A stretch of 64,000 nt of DNA from Prolixibacteraceae bacterium UBA1413 (GCA_002304925.1 DBPT01000010.1:62001-126000); one strand, 5' to 3'. Numbered from the stretch's first letter, positions 32,205 to 42,562 are shown. The notes: generated from the letters alone by a model not told the origin. Program-made: numbers and translations.

Positions 32205-33418
32205 CCCAGGAAGATGGCTGCAAGAATCCCTGCCAGGTCGGCCAGCAGTCCGCATACCACGGTATAGCGTGTTTTTTTGATGCCCACCGACCCGAAATAG
32301 ACGGCGATAATATAAAAGGTAGTATCGGTGGCTCCCTGGAAAATGCAAGCCAGTCTCCCCACAAAGGAATCGGCGCCATAGGTTGTCATGGCATCCACCA
32401 TCATGCCGCGAGCTCCGCTGCCGCTCAAAGGTTTCATGAAGGCTGTGGGCATAGCCGGAATGAAATCGGTATTTAATCCCAGTTGCGCCACCACCCATGA
32501 CAAACCCGACAAAAGCCACTCCATCGCCCCTGAAGCCCTGAAAACCCCGATGGCCACAAGAATGGCCACCAGATAAGGGATGATCTTCACCGCCGTCTTA
32601 AAACCATCGATGGCGCCTTCGATGAAGGCTTCGTAGACGTTGATTTTTTTGACAACCCCCGAAAGAATGAAGCCTGCGATTATGGAAAAGAGAATCACAT
32701 TGCTTACCAGTGCCGAAATGTGCGTGATCTGTTCCTGCTCCAGGGTGGAGAAATACCAGATCAGTGCTCCGATCAGAAGGGTCAGGCTTCCCAGGTAAGC
32801 AAGGACAACCTTGTTGAGCAGGTTAATTTTCTGGTACAGCGAAACGGCTACAAGTCCGACGAGGGTCGAAAAATAGGTTGCAATCAGGATGGGAAGGAAG
32901 ACATCGGCAGGGTTAACTGCACCCAACTGAGCCCGGTACACCATGATGGTCACCGGAATGATGGTCAGCCCGGAAGTATTCAACACCAGAAACATGATCA
33001 TCGGGTCGCTGGCGGTATCCTTTTTAGAATTTGTTTCCTGCATCTCCCTCATTGCCTGTAATCCGACGGGGGTGGCGGCATTGTCGAGGTTCAGCATGTT
33101 GGCGGCGATATTGAGGATGATCGAGCCATAAGCAGGGTGGCTTTTCCCCAGATCAGGGAAGAGCTTGTTAAAGAAAGGACCTATCGCCCTTGAAAAAAGA
33201 TTCACCACCCCACCCTTCTCTCCCACTTTCATGATTCCCATCCACAGGGTCAGTACCCCGGTCAGTCCCAGGGAAATTTCAAATCCGGTTTTGGCATTGT
33301 CGAAAGTGGAATTCACCATGGCAGTAAACACTTCCGTATCACCCAGGAAAAGGAGTTTGGCCAATCCGATCACAAAAGCAACCAGAAAAAAGAAAATAAA
33401 GAGGTAGTTTAAGGCCAT
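32186..33418 (-). CDS. Nucleoside recognition (Gate) domain membrane protein, SpmAB-like fusion
   Basis: The 410-aa protein is highly hydrophobic with about ten predicted helices. Its N-terminal half (GLTGVLTLWMGIMKVGEKGG, then LDNAATPVGLQAM) matches spore maturation protein A, and its C-terminal half (IIPYLVAILVAIGVFRASGA, then GARGMMVDAMTTYGADSF) matches SpmB. Fused forms are common in non-sporulating Bacteroidota, where the role is unknown but transport of a small molecule is suspected. The end of the gene overlaps the kef remnant. The start is next to a region divergent from the DUF4251 gene. Confidence 0.9.
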   Translation of the reverse strand: MALNYLFIFFFLVAFVIGLAKLLFLGDTEVFTAMVNSTFDNAKTGFEISLGLTGVLTLWMGIMKVGEKGGVVNLFSRAIGPFFNKLFPDLGKSHPAYGSIILNIAANMLNLDNAATPVGLQAMREMQETNSKKDTASDPMIMFLVLNTSGLTIIPVTIMVYRAQLGAVNPADVFLPILIATYFSTLVGLVAVSLYQKINLLNKVVLAYLGSLTLLIGALIWYFSTLEQEQITHISALVSNVILFSIIAGFILSGVVKKINVYEAFIEGAIDGFKTAVKIIPYLVAILVAIGVFRASGAMEWLLSGLSWVVAQLGLNTDFIPAMPTAFMKPLSGSGARGMMVDAMTTYGADSFVGRLACIFQGATDTTFYIIAVYFGSVGIKKTRYTVVCGLLADLAGILAAIFLGYLFFH

Positions 33419-33563
33419 GCGAACGGTTTATATTTCCGCAAATGTGATAAAATTCCGGCAGTAATCAAAACGGTGAATCCATGAGTTTCCGGACGTCGGT
33501 ATGGAATGGTTTTTGTTAATGAAATACTGCATAAACAGCTCATCTTTAACAAACAGGAATATC

Positions 33564-34073
33564 ATGAAGAATGTCGTTTTGATTGGATTGACCTTTGTCG
33601 TATTGTCCTGTGCTGTCACCGGTTCTGAAGGGCGCAGGGCGGAGAGAAAGGCCCGGGAAGAGGCCAAGGCCGCAGAAATTGCCCGGATGGTAGAGGAACG
33701 CAATATCAGGTTCGTGGCGCAGATCGCCCATCCCCTGGGAGGAGGATCCATCCACCTGACCTCGGAATACACCCTTGATATTGCAGGGGACTCGGCAGTG
33801 GCCTGGCTTCCCTTTTACGGTGTGGCCTACACCGCCGATTATGGCCAAACCGACGGAGGCATCAAATTCTCAGAAAACCCAAACTTCATCGTTGTTGATG
33901 AAGACCGGAAAGGATTTACCATCCATATGGAAGTGAAAGCACCCAAAGACCTCTACCGACTGAACCTCCAGATCACCAACGCCGGATATGCAACGCTGAA
34001 TGTTTCCTCACACAACCGGCAATCGATCAGCTTCTCAGGGATTGTGAAGCAATTATTGAATCGTGATCCCTGA
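33564..34073 (+). CDS. DUF4251 domain lipoprotein
   Basis: From the ATG at 33564 the protein is 169 aa. The signal ends in a lipobox VVLSC (Cys15). A short charged linker (RRAERKAREEAKAAE) leads to the DUF4251 domain (about residues 50-160), recognisable by VAWLPFYGVAYTADYG and the end NRQSISFSGIV. The family is a Bacteroidota envelope group of unknown function. An in-frame ATG at 33501 exists but adds a non-signal segment. No operon partner is obvious. Confidence 0.88.
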   Translation: MKNVVLIGLTFVVLSCAVTGSEGRRAERKAREEAKAAEIARMVEERNIRFVAQIAHPLGGGSIHLTSEYTLDIAGDSAVAWLPFYGVAYTADYGQTDGGIKFSENPNFIVVDEDRKGFTIHMEVKAPKDLYRLNLQITNAGYATLNVSSHNRQSISFSGIVKQLLNRDP

Positions 34074-34166
34074 TAAATTCAAAACAGAATTATATTCCGT
34101 TCGCGATATTTGTTGTAATTTGCGCCCCTTTAAAACCGCGTTTTATTAACAACAAATATCTGAACA

Positions 34167-37160
34167 ATGAACAAAAATATTCCATCCATCCTGATCCTTG
34201 CCTTTGCGGCCATTGTGAGTTCATGCGGAAACCCTGAACAGTTTAAAGTGGACGAAGTATACAATGGTTTCAAACTCGTCGAAAAACGTTTTGTCAAGGA
34301 AGTAAACGCCGAATGTCTCTATTTTGTCCATAAAAAAAGCGGTGCGCGCCTTTTGAAAATCGCGGCCGACGATCCCAACAAGCTTTTCAACATAGCCTTT
34401 AAAACCGTTCCCGAGAACGACTTCGGCACACCGCATATTCTGGAACATTCCGTATTGAACGGTTCCAAAAATTTCCCGGTAAAAAGTCCTTTTGACGTTT
34501 TGCTGAAAGGATCTTTAAACACCTTCCTGAATGCGATGACGTCATCTGATTTTACCACTTACCCGGTGGCCAGCATGAACAACAAAGATTATTTTAACCT
34601 GATGCACGTTTATCTCGACGCGGTCTTCAACCCGGTCATGCTGGAAGATTCACGCATTCTGAAGCAGGAAGGATGGCATTTTGAACTGAATGATAAAAAT
34701 GCCCCTTTGGTATACAAGGGGGTGGTTTACAACGAAATGAAAGGGGCTTTTTCCGATCCAATGACAGAACTGTATTACCGGATCAGTAAAAATCTGTTTC
34801 CCGACAACACATATGGAAGGGAGTCGGGCGGCCATCCCGACGCCATTCCGGGTCTGACACAGGAGTATTTTAAAGCTTTCCACCAGAAGTTTTACCATCC
34901 CTCGAACAGTTACATTTTTCTGTATGGGGATGCCGACCTGAACCAGGAGCTTCAGTTTATCAATGACCATTACCTGGTGAATTACGATGTTTCGGATGAC
35001 ATCGTGGAGATCCCCTTTCAGAAGCCTTTCAGGGAGATGCAAGTTGTGGAAGAGGCTTATGCTGTTCCCGAGGGCAGTTCGGTGAAGGACAACACCTATC
35101 TCACCATGAGTTTTGTGACTCACCCTTCTGAGGAACGTACCACGAGCATGGCTTTTGACATTCTCGCCAATGCGCTGGTGAATCATGAGACTGCGCCTAT
35201 CAGGCTGGCCTTGCAGGAAGCCGGGATCGGCAGTGAGGTGATGGGATGGTTTATGGAGATGCAGCAAAGCGTATTTGCCATCGTGGTGCAAAATGCCAAT
35301 CCTGAAGATCGTGACCGTTTCCGTGAAGTGGTGTTTTCCACCTTGCGGAAGGTAGTGGCTGAAGGACTCGATAAAACCACCATCGAAGGGATCCTGAACC
35401 GGGCCGAATTCAACCTTCGGGAAGGAAACACGGCGCAGAAAGGTTTGATGTACATGTTTAAAAATCAGCAACCCTGGATCTATTCAGGAGATCCCTTCAC
35501 CGGACTGGAGTTTGAAAAACCTCTGGCGGAAGTGAAGGCCGGAACAGAAAACAAACTCCTGGAATCCCTGGTTGACAAATACCTGGTCAACAATCCCCAT
35601 GCGTTGCTTCTCACCCTGAAACCCGAACCGGGGCTTCAGTCAAGGCGGGATGCGGAGATAACCAGGTCCCTGGCCACCCTGAAAGCTTCAATGAGCGAAG
35701 CCCAGCTCGACTCCATCATCAACGAAACCCGGCAACTGGAACAATTCCAGAAAAGTGAAGACACCCCAGAAGCACTGGCGACCATCCCCATGCTTCAATT
35801 GTCGGATATTCCCGCTGAAACTGAGTTTTATCCTGTCACAGCCAAAAAAGCTTCGGGGATTCCGGTGATGTACAGCGACCAGTTCACCAACGGCATCGTG
35901 TATGCCACTTACTACTTTGATACACGGGCACTTCCGCAGGACAAGATTCCTTATGCGGCCCTGTTGTCATCCATTCTGGGAAAGATGAATACGGAAAATT
36001 TCACCTTCGGGGAACTGGACAACGAATTGAATATTCATACCGGCGGATTCAGCAGTGAACTGAATACCTTCCTGGAAAACAGGATGGATGAAGGAATGGT
36101 GCCCAAACTCCTTGTCTCCGCCAAGTCCACATCTGAAAAAACCGGCAAAATGGCCGGACTGATGGCTGAAATATTGGTCCGGTCCAACTACAGCGATACG
36201 GCCAGGCTCAAATCAGTGCTCACGCGCCACTTCGCCATGGTCGATGCGGACATCAAGCAGAACGGTCTCAACTACGCACGCACCCGGGTATCTTCCTATT
36301 ATTCGCGGAGCGGGATGTATGGAGAACTAACGAGCGGACTGGATTACTACAGATTCCTTTCCGGCCTGGTTTCCAATTTCGACGAAAAATACCCTGAAAT
36401 CAGCAAGAATCTGGAAGAAACGGCGAAGCTGCTTTTTAACCGCAAAAACCTGATCGCATCGGTCACCTGTTCTCCCGCCGAACTGCCAGGTTTCTTACAA
36501 GCGGTGGAAGAAACTGCCGATATCCTGCCGGAAGGAAGCGGGGAGTTTCAACCGTGGAATTTTCATTTTAACCAGGGAAATGAAGCCCTCTTATCTGCTT
36601 CCAAGGTGCAATATGTCGTCCAGGCCAGTAACTTTAAAAACCTGGGTTACCAATGGAACGGGAAAATCAGCGTGCTGAACCAGGTCATCAGCACCGACTG
36701 GCTTCAGTCCACCATCCGGGTCATGGGAGGCGCCTACGGCGGATTTTCCTCCTTCTCCCCTGCCGGGGGTGCCTACTTCATGTCGTACCGCGATCCTAAC
36801 CTGAAGAAAACCCTCGACAACTATGACGCCACCCCGGTTTTCCTGGAGAAATTTCAGGCTGATGAGCAGGCGATGACACGCTTCATCATTGGCACCATTG
36901 CCCGGATCGATCAGCCGAAGTCCGCTTCCCAGAAAGGCCGGACCGCCATGCAGTATTACTTTGAAAAAACCACTGCCGATATGCTGAACCAGGAAAGGAA
37001 AGAAATTCTCTCAACCACGGCGGAAGACATCAGGGGGATGAGCCCGATGGTCAGGGACGTGCTGGCACAGAATGTTTACTGTGTTTATGGCAGCGAAGCC
37101 AAGATCAACGAAAACAAAGCGTTGTTCAGGGAGCTGATCACTATCGAAAAAGAAGATTAA
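34167..37160 (+). CDS. M16C family metallopeptidase (PreP-like), lipoprotein
   Basis: The 997-aa protein is the size of presequence-type M16C zinc peptidases, which degrade peptides in a closed chamber formed by four domains. The inverted zinc motif is HILEH (His90, Glu93, His94) within TPHILEHSVLNG, with the third ligand Glu190 in YNEMKGAF. The signal ends in IVSSC, so it is a lipoprotein anchored in the envelope. The C-terminal half has the inactive M16 repeat. It probably clears peptides in the periplasm or at the surface. It is convergent with the tricorn-like gene. Confidence 0.95.
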   Translation: MNKNIPSILILAFAAIVSSCGNPEQFKVDEVYNGFKLVEKRFVKEVNAECLYFVHKKSGARLLKIAADDPNKLFNIAFKTVPENDFGTPHILEHSVLNGSKNFPVKSPFDVLLKGSLNTFLNAMTSSDFTTYPVASMNNKDYFNLMHVYLDAVFNPVMLEDSRILKQEGWHFELNDKNAPLVYKGVVYNEMKGAFSDPMTELYYRISKNLFPDNTYGRESGGHPDAIPGLTQEYFKAFHQKFYHPSNSYIFLYGDADLNQELQFINDHYLVNYDVSDDIVEIPFQKPFREMQVVEEAYAVPEGSSVKDNTYLTMSFVTHPSEERTTSMAFDILANALVNHETAPIRLALQEAGIGSEVMGWFMEMQQSVFAIVVQNANPEDRDRFREVVFSTLRKVVAEGLDKTTIEGILNRAEFNLREGNTAQKGLMYMFKNQQPWIYSGDPFTGLEFEKPLAEVKAGTENKLLESLVDKYLVNNPHALLLTLKPEPGLQSRRDAEITRSLATLKASMSEAQLDSIINETRQLEQFQKSEDTPEALATIPMLQLSDIPAETEFYPVTAKKASGIPVMYSDQFTNGIVYATYYFDTRALPQDKIPYAALLSSILGKMNTENFTFGELDNELNIHTGGFSSELNTFLENRMDEGMVPKLLVSAKSTSEKTGKMAGLMAEILVRSNYSDTARLKSVLTRHFAMVDADIKQNGLNYARTRVSSYYSRSGMYGELTSGLDYYRFLSGLVSNFDEKYPEISKNLEETAKLLFNRKNLIASVTCSPAELPGFLQAVEETADILPEGSGEFQPWNFHFNQGNEALLSASKVQYVVQASNFKNLGYQWNGKISVLNQVISTDWLQSTIRVMGGAYGGFSSFSPAGGAYFMSYRDPNLKKTLDNYDATPVFLEKFQADEQAMTRFIIGTIARIDQPKSASQKGRTAMQYYFEKTTADMLNQERKEILSTTAEDIRGMSPMVRDVLAQNVYCVYGSEAKINENKALFRELITIEKED

Positions 37161-37193
37161 AAGGCCATCAGCCTGATCGCTATTTTATCTCAT

Positions 37194-40100
37194 TTATCTG
37201 ATCTCTTTCTCGATCCACTTCGACCGGTCGGGAGCGGCGGGTATGGTGACCTTTTTCACAGGACGGACTTCCAGTTCTTTCAAAAGCACTTCCACGGCTT
37301 TTTCAATTCCGGGGTCCACACCCTTGGCCAGTTGTTCCGGACGGTCGACCACTTCGATATCGGGGTAAACGCCAATGCCTTCGATAATCCATCCTTCCTC
37401 CTTGTCGAAGATTCCGAACCTCGGCACTGAAATATAGCCGCCATCCACGAGACGTGCATTCCCGGAGATGCCCACCAGTCCGCCCCAGGTGCGGGTACCG
37501 ATCAGTTGTCCCAGTCCAAGCTTCTTGAAGAAATATGGGAAAGCATCCCCTCCTGAGGAGGAGTATCCGTTGATGAGCATCACCTTGGGGCCGTCATGGG
37601 CCACGCCGGGAGCCTTGGTGGGGAGCAGTCCGTTGCGGTGCCAGTACACCAGGGTATGGCGGTCGAGAAGGTCTGCCATCCGGTCGGGGATGAACCCTCC
37701 CCCGTTGTAGCGGTCGTCGATGATCAGGGCTTCCTTGTCGTGGTAAGCATACATGCCACGAAAGAGTTCGCGGTTTCCGTCGGTGGAGGTGTTGGGGACA
37801 TAGATGTAACCGATCCTTCCCCCCGACAGTTTATCGACCATGGCACGGCGCTCATTCACCCAGTTGAAAGCCATCAACTCCAGTTCGCTGGCGATGGGTT
37901 TCACAAGCGCTGTGCGGGCATCCGTGGCATCCGGTTTTCCACTGACAGTCAGTTCCACCTTTCTGCCGATACTGTTTTCGAGCAAAGAATATGGATTGTC
38001 TGCCAAAGTGACCTCTTTCCCGTTGATTCTCACCAGGTAATCTCCTTCCTTCACGTCCACCCCAATTTCGGTCAGCGGCGAACGGCGCACCGGATTCCAG
38101 TTCTCCCCCTGGAAAATTTTCGCAATCCGGTATCTTCCTGCCGCCCCATCGGCAACCAGGTCGGCGCCCAGCAAGCCGGTATCTATCCGTTTGACATTTT
38201 TAAAGTCACCCCAGTCCACATAGGAGTGGCCGGCATTACTTTCCGAGACGATCTCGTTGAGGATGTAATCCAGGTCGGCACGGTGGCTGACATGAGGCAG
38301 CAGCACACTATAGCGGGCTTTTACCTCCGCCCAGTCCACTCCGTGAAGGTTGTCGACATAGAAATAGTCACGGAAAATTCGCCATCCGTCGGCATAGATC
38401 TGATCCCACTCCTTCCGGGGATCGATTTTCATCTCCATCTGGTCAAGGCTGACCTTTCCTGCACCGCTTTTCTGGTTGGGAGAGACCTTGATAATGCCGA
38501 AATCGCTTCCCGACCGGTACATGATCATCTTTCCGTCGGCGGTCACCGAAGCCGTCATGGCCCGGTCGAGGATCTCCTCGCTCTTCTCCTCCGCGATGTT
38601 GTACCGCATCAGCTTACCTCCGCTCATATAAAGCAATCCGCCATCGACAGCTCCGGCGATGCGGTACTCCCCGGCTACTCCCGGTAGCACGGTAATGCGG
38701 TTGTTGATCCCTTCAAAATCAATCTCCACCTTAACGTCTTTTTTCTCTTCGGAAGCCTCTTTACCGTCGCCGTCTCCGCCGGCTTTTCCACTATCTTTCC
38801 CGGGTTTGGAAACTGATTTTGCTTCCTTCCCGGATCCGGAATCCGGCTTGGCTTCCTCCTTAACGGGTTCCACATCGTTCTTGTCCTTGAAAAGTTTCGG
38901 TCCGGAGGATTTCAGGGGAAAGGCATACAAACGGGTGCTCCTGTTGTACAGATAATCAAATTCAAAACTGGAGAAAGCCAGGTTAAAGTCCCGGTTTGAT
39001 GAGAAGAAGAGGAAATTTCCGCAGCGTGAGAACACGGGTTCATCATCGCTGAAGGTGCCGTCGGTCAGTTGATGCTTTTCCCCGGAACGTATATCATAGA
39101 TCCAGATTGCCGATTGGGCATTGCTCCCTTCTTTGGTATAGGCGATCCACCGGGAGTCGGGGGAGATGTCATAGGTGCGGATCTCATTCATCGTAGCTTT
39201 GTCGACCACGGAAATTTTTCCTGAGGAGGCCTCAATAAGCTGAAGGTTCAGGGTGCGGTCCGAGAAAAGAAGGTAGCGCCCGTCGGGCGACCAGATGGGC
39301 TGGTATTTCCAGGCTGAAGAACCGGAAGTCAGCTGTTTTGGCTGCGCCCCTTTCTTGTTTTCCAGGAGGTAAAGTTCATATTCTCCCGTTGCATCTGAAT
39401 AGTAGGAGATATACTTCCCGTCGGGCGACCAGGCCGGATAGATTTCGCGGATGCCCTGTGTCTGGGTCAGGTTTTCGGTGATTCCGTTTTCGGCAGGAAC
39501 CGAGAAAATGTCCCCGCGGGCATCAAACAACGCTCTTTTCCCGGTGGGAGAAACCGCGAAACTGTGAATGTCATCCTTCACATTCTTCCAGTATGCCACA
39601 AGGTTGGGATTGTCAAAACGGATGCTGACGGTCATCTTTTGGCTTTCACCGGTCCCCAAGTTCAGTTTGTAGAGGTAACCCCCGTTTTCATACACCAGTT
39701 GTCCGTTTCCGCCGGAAGGCCACATCACGTCAAATTCCCGGTGCCGGGTCACCTGGGTAGTCTCTTTGGTTTTGGTGTTGTACTTCCAGATGTTGAGTTT
39801 GAGGTCGCGGTCGGAGGCGAAGAAAATCTCATCGCCCCACCAAACCGGGTGCTGGTCGGTTCCCGGGAAATTGGTGATTTGTTCCGAGGTATTGTTTTTC
39901 AGGTCATAGATCCAGAGGTCCGATGCCCTGCCCCCCTTGTACCGTTTCCAGGTACGGAATTCCCGGTCGACGGGGGTGAAGGCGATCTTCGAGGCATCGG
40001 GCGAAAGAGCGGCAAAGCCGCCGTTGACGATCTGAAGCGGTTTTTCAAGTCCGCCGTCGATGCTGACCAGGAAATACTTACCGTTGCGTTCCCCGAAGGT

Positions 40101-40523
40101 GGTCCGGTTGGCGCGGATCAGGATCTGTTTGCTGTCGGGGGTCCAGTCAAGGACTACGTTATCGAAACCGCCGCGGGGAGGCATGACGCCCACGGAATTG
40201 TACCAGGTAAGCTGGCGGGGGATTCCCCCATCTGCAGGAATCACAAAAACCTGACGGCTGCCCGAATATTCACCCGAGAAGGCAATCCATTGGCCATCGG
40301 GGGAGATTTTGGGGAAGAGTTCGAGCCCTTCATGCGAAGTGAGCCTGCGGGCTTCGCCTCCCGTGGCATCGACGCGCCAGATGTCACCGGCATACACAAA
40401 AGCCACCAGATTATCCCTGATGTCGGGAAACCTGAGAAGCCTTACGTCATCGCTGGCGACAGCGCTGAGAAACAGACCTGCCAGAATCACGATTGCAAAT
40501 ATTCTTTTAAAATGACTATACAT
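37194..40523 (-). CDS. Tricorn protease homologue (S41 family)
   Basis: From the ATG at 40523 the protein is 1109 aa with a Sec signal (cleavage near Val-Ala-Ser). Residues about 25-570 contain repeated PD40/WD40-like beta-propeller blades (YPAWSPDGKYISYYSD, QPIWSPDGRYLLFSD). A Lys/Glu/Ser-rich linker follows. Then come a C1-like region with the catalytic-type His in SNAGHSYVDWGD, a PDZ domain (LTEIGVDVKEGDYLVRINGK) and the S41 domain, whose serine lies in NGYSSSGGDAFPYF. It probably degrades peptides in the periplasm. The product may feed the nearby M16C peptidase function. Confidence 0.95.
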   Translation of the reverse strand: MYSHFKRIFAIVILAGLFLSAVASDDVRLLRFPDIRDNLVAFVYAGDIWRVDATGGEARRLTSHEGLELFPKISPDGQWIAFSGEYSGSRQVFVIPADGGIPRQLTWYNSVGVMPPRGGFDNVVLDWTPDSKQILIRANRTTFGERNGKYFLVSIDGGLEKPLQIVNGGFAALSPDASKIAFTPVDREFRTWKRYKGGRASDLWIYDLKNNTSEQITNFPGTDQHPVWWGDEIFFASDRDLKLNIWKYNTKTKETTQVTRHREFDVMWPSGGNGQLVYENGGYLYKLNLGTGESQKMTVSIRFDNPNLVAYWKNVKDDIHSFAVSPTGKRALFDARGDIFSVPAENGITENLTQTQGIREIYPAWSPDGKYISYYSDATGEYELYLLENKKGAQPKQLTSGSSAWKYQPIWSPDGRYLLFSDRTLNLQLIEASSGKISVVDKATMNEIRTYDISPDSRWIAYTKEGSNAQSAIWIYDIRSGEKHQLTDGTFSDDEPVFSRCGNFLFFSSNRDFNLAFSSFEFDYLYNRSTRLYAFPLKSSGPKLFKDKNDVEPVKEEAKPDSGSGKEAKSVSKPGKDSGKAGGDGDGKEASEEKKDVKVEIDFEGINNRITVLPGVAGEYRIAGAVDGGLLYMSGGKLMRYNIAEEKSEEILDRAMTASVTADGKMIMYRSGSDFGIIKVSPNQKSGAGKVSLDQMEMKIDPRKEWDQIYADGWRIFRDYFYVDNLHGVDWAEVKARYSVLLPHVSHRADLDYILNEIVSESNAGHSYVDWGDFKNVKRIDTGLLGADLVADGAAGRYRIAKIFQGENWNPVRRSPLTEIGVDVKEGDYLVRINGKEVTLADNPYSLLENSIGRKVELTVSGKPDATDARTALVKPIASELELMAFNWVNERRAMVDKLSGGRIGYIYVPNTSTDGNRELFRGMYAYHDKEALIIDDRYNGGGFIPDRMADLLDRHTLVYWHRNGLLPTKAPGVAHDGPKVMLINGYSSSGGDAFPYFFKKLGLGQLIGTRTWGGLVGISGNARLVDGGYISVPRFGIFDKEEGWIIEGIGVYPDIEVVDRPEQLAKGVDPGIEKAVEVLLKELEVRPVKKVTIPAAPDRSKWIEKEIR

Positions 40524-40582
40524 AATACCAATTTTTTGAAATGAAGGCACAATTTACGTGAAATGGGGAAATATTAAAAGAA

Positions 40583-40615
40583 TTGGTTATGGTTTCGCCG
40601 AAAATATTATTTTTG
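40583..40615 (+). promoter_or_regulatory. Probable promoter of tRNA-Pro
   Basis: TATTTTTG at 40608-40615 fits the -7 consensus, and TTG at 40583-40585 lies 22 nt upstream. The tRNA starts at 40672, leaving a leader of about 50 nt. Confidence 0.45.
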
Positions 40616-40671
40616 TGGCGCATTTAACGAGTGATATGAACTCCCTTGGGGAGATCACCGGCACAATGCAC

Positions 40672-40744
40672 CGGGGTGTGGCGCAGTTGGTAGCGCGCGT
40701 CGTTCGGGACGACGAGGCCGCTGGTTCGAGTCCAGTCACCCCGA
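40672..40744 (+). tRNA. tRNA-Pro (anticodon CGG)
   Basis: The 73-nt sequence folds as a cloverleaf with acceptor stem CGGGGTG / CACCCCG and discriminator A. The anticodon stem CGTCG/CGACG holds loop TTCGGGA, giving CGG. The T loop is TTCGAGT. No CCA is encoded. Confidence 0.95.
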
Positions 40745-40822
40745 CTTATCATCCTTCAGGTTTTTGAACCGGCACAGGACGGAACTTTTCATCTATTCCG
40801 ACATGAGCGTTCCAACGGCGAA

Positions 40823-41524
40823 CTATGCCTTTTCCTGTTTTGACCTTTCCTCTTCATCCTTCGCCAACGCCAGTTTCAACAATATGCGCGAGTCTCTGAT
40901 GTTAAAGATAAAAAGCGCCAGGCAGGCCACTGCGGCAAACCAGGTGATTGATCCGCGCCAGATCAACTCAATGATCATGATCAGGGAGATGAGTACACGC
41001 ACTTCCGTGGGACCGAACAATCCTGAATCGATTGAATACCTTCCCGTTATTTTATACCTGATCAGGGTGGTCATGATCTCCCAGCCGTAAAAGACCACAA
41101 AAACAAGACCCAGTAATTTGGCCAGTCCGGAAGCATAGATCACAAATCCCAGACCAATCAGAAAGGTTCCCAGCCAGTCGATGGTCAGATCGAGGGTAAA
41201 TCCGAACCATTTGCGGGGTGTATGCCGATAATAGGCAAGTCTGCCGTCTAAAGAATCTCCGAACCAACTGATCATGAAGCCGGCGACTCCCAGAAGAAGC
41301 CATAAGGGATTGAAAAAGGCCCCCAGAACAAAGCTCAGGGATACAATGATGTTGCCGGTGAAACCCACGGCGGTGAGCATATCCGGAGTGATACGGGCAG
41401 GAATCCGTTGAACCAGAAATGCAATGGTTTTCTGTTCCAGACTGCGTAAAACATTGGTCCGCTCCCTGTCTGTGGCGATGACCTTCAGCACATTATCTAT
41501 TTCGTTCGTTGCCTGTTTTTTCAT
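40823..41524 (-). CDS. CDP-alcohol phosphatidyltransferase family protein
   Basis: The enzyme family joins a CDP-linked lipid or alcohol to a second alcohol in phospholipid synthesis. The 233-aa protein has about six predicted helices. The signature reads DSLDGRLAYYR, then GFTLDLTID. All four Asp and both Gly of the consensus are kept, but the usual Ala-Arg after DGxx is Ala-Tyr. The head-group substrate cannot be told from sequence. An acyltransferase gene lies 153 nt upstream on the same strand, which supports a role in lipid synthesis. Confidence 0.88.
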   Translation of the reverse strand: MKKQATNEIDNVLKVIATDRERTNVLRSLEQKTIAFLVQRIPARITPDMLTAVGFTGNIIVSLSFVLGAFFNPLWLLLGVAGFMISWFGDSLDGRLAYYRHTPRKWFGFTLDLTIDWLGTFLIGLGFVIYASGLAKLLGLVFVVFYGWEIMTTLIRYKITGRYSIDSGLFGPTEVRVLISLIMIIELIWRGSITWFAAVACLALFIFNIRDSRILLKLALAKDEEERSKQEKA

Positions 41525-41677
41525 ATGTCTGATTTTTTACATTCATTTTCATTTCCAGGGAATTGATGCTGCTTCCCTGTCATAAACCATCCCGGTTGGT
41601 CCCGGAAACAGTTTCCGGAATTTCTTCTTTCGGTATTCCGGAGCTTCATCCCTTTCTGACAAGCATTCAATTTTTCT

Positions 41678-42562
41678 CTATCCGGTCATGATGCGGTCCG
41701 CCTTCCTGTTCATGAGGAGTTCGGACCGGGGAGTATAAGTTTCAGGCTCCGGCATTTCGTAAACCATCTTGCGAAGATAATTTCCGAAGCTTTCCGCGTC
41801 AGGGAAATTTTCCTGCTGTTCCGGAGGAATCATCCTGCCAATCCCAACCCTGATCCTTGATCCATGCTTATTAAAAACTTCGTAAGGCATCCGCAGGGAA
41901 CGTATCCGCCAGTGAATCAATCCCAGGAAATAGAAAAAGGGCGAATTCCGGTCGAAAAAACGAACCGGCAGCACCGGGACTTTCACGGAATAAATCAGAT
42001 TGATGATGCTCTTCTGCCAATTCCGGTCCCTGATTCTAAAATCCCTGAGGCGGAGGTCAGAAACTGCTCCGGAAGGAAAAAATCCCACCGGATGCCCTTC
42101 CCTGATGTGGGTCAGCGTTTCCCGGATACCCCGGATGCTTGCCGCAGAGATCCCTTTGGAATCATTGGTCATGGGAGAAACCGTTATGAAGTTTCCCTGC
42201 AAGGTTTTCACCAGTGACAGGAGGTGGCTGACCATAAATTTATAATCAGAACGGAGGCCCGCAAAAAGGTCAATCATCATGATGCCGTCAAGACCCCCGT
42301 AAGGATGATTTGAAACCGTGATGAAAGCCCCTTCGGGAAGTTGGTGTAACCGGCCGGCATTCCCGATAAGGTAGTCGACGCCCACATCTTTCAGGAGCCT
42401 TGAAGCAAATTGCGGCCCGGTAAAATCCCTGGAACGGTCATATACCCAATTCACCTTGTCAATGGCAAAAAGGCGCATCAGAAATTCCGCGAGGCGATGA
42501 CCACGGTCCCCCCGGAAAACAGATGAGAATTTCTCAAATTCGTCGACGTCAACGATGCGCAT
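41678..42562 (-). CDS. PlsC-like glycerol/lysophospholipid acyltransferase
   Basis: The 294-aa protein has the acyltransferase motif NHPYGGLDG (His then Asp after five residues) near residue 87 and a second conserved block GFFPSGAVSDL (about 157-167). It belongs to the hemolysin-type acyltransferase branch. It probably acylates a lipid or amino lipid at the inner membrane. Since it is next to a CDP-alcohol phosphatidyltransferase, a shared lipid pathway is likely. The last 30 residues are charged and may be flexible. Confidence 0.88.
   Translation of the reverse strand: MRIVDVDEFEKFSSVFRGDRGHRLAEFLMRLFAIDKVNWVYDRSRDFTGPQFASRLLKDVGVDYLIGNAGRLHQLPEGAFITVSNHPYGGLDGIMMIDLFAGLRSDYKFMVSHLLSLVKTLQGNFITVSPMTNDSKGISAASIRGIRETLTHIREGHPVGFFPSGAVSDLRLRDFRIRDRNWQKSIINLIYSVKVPVLPVRFFDRNSPFFYFLGLIHWRIRSLRMPYEVFNKHGSRIRVGIGRMIPPEQQENFPDAESFGNYLRKMVYEMPEPETYTPRSELLMNRKADRIMTG

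Noticed and set aside
37596..38687. Open frame of 363 codons on the plus strand inside the tricorn-like gene
   Set aside because: It is antisense to a conserved peptidase coding sequence and has no family resemblance. The same holds for the 326-codon frame at 39564-40544.
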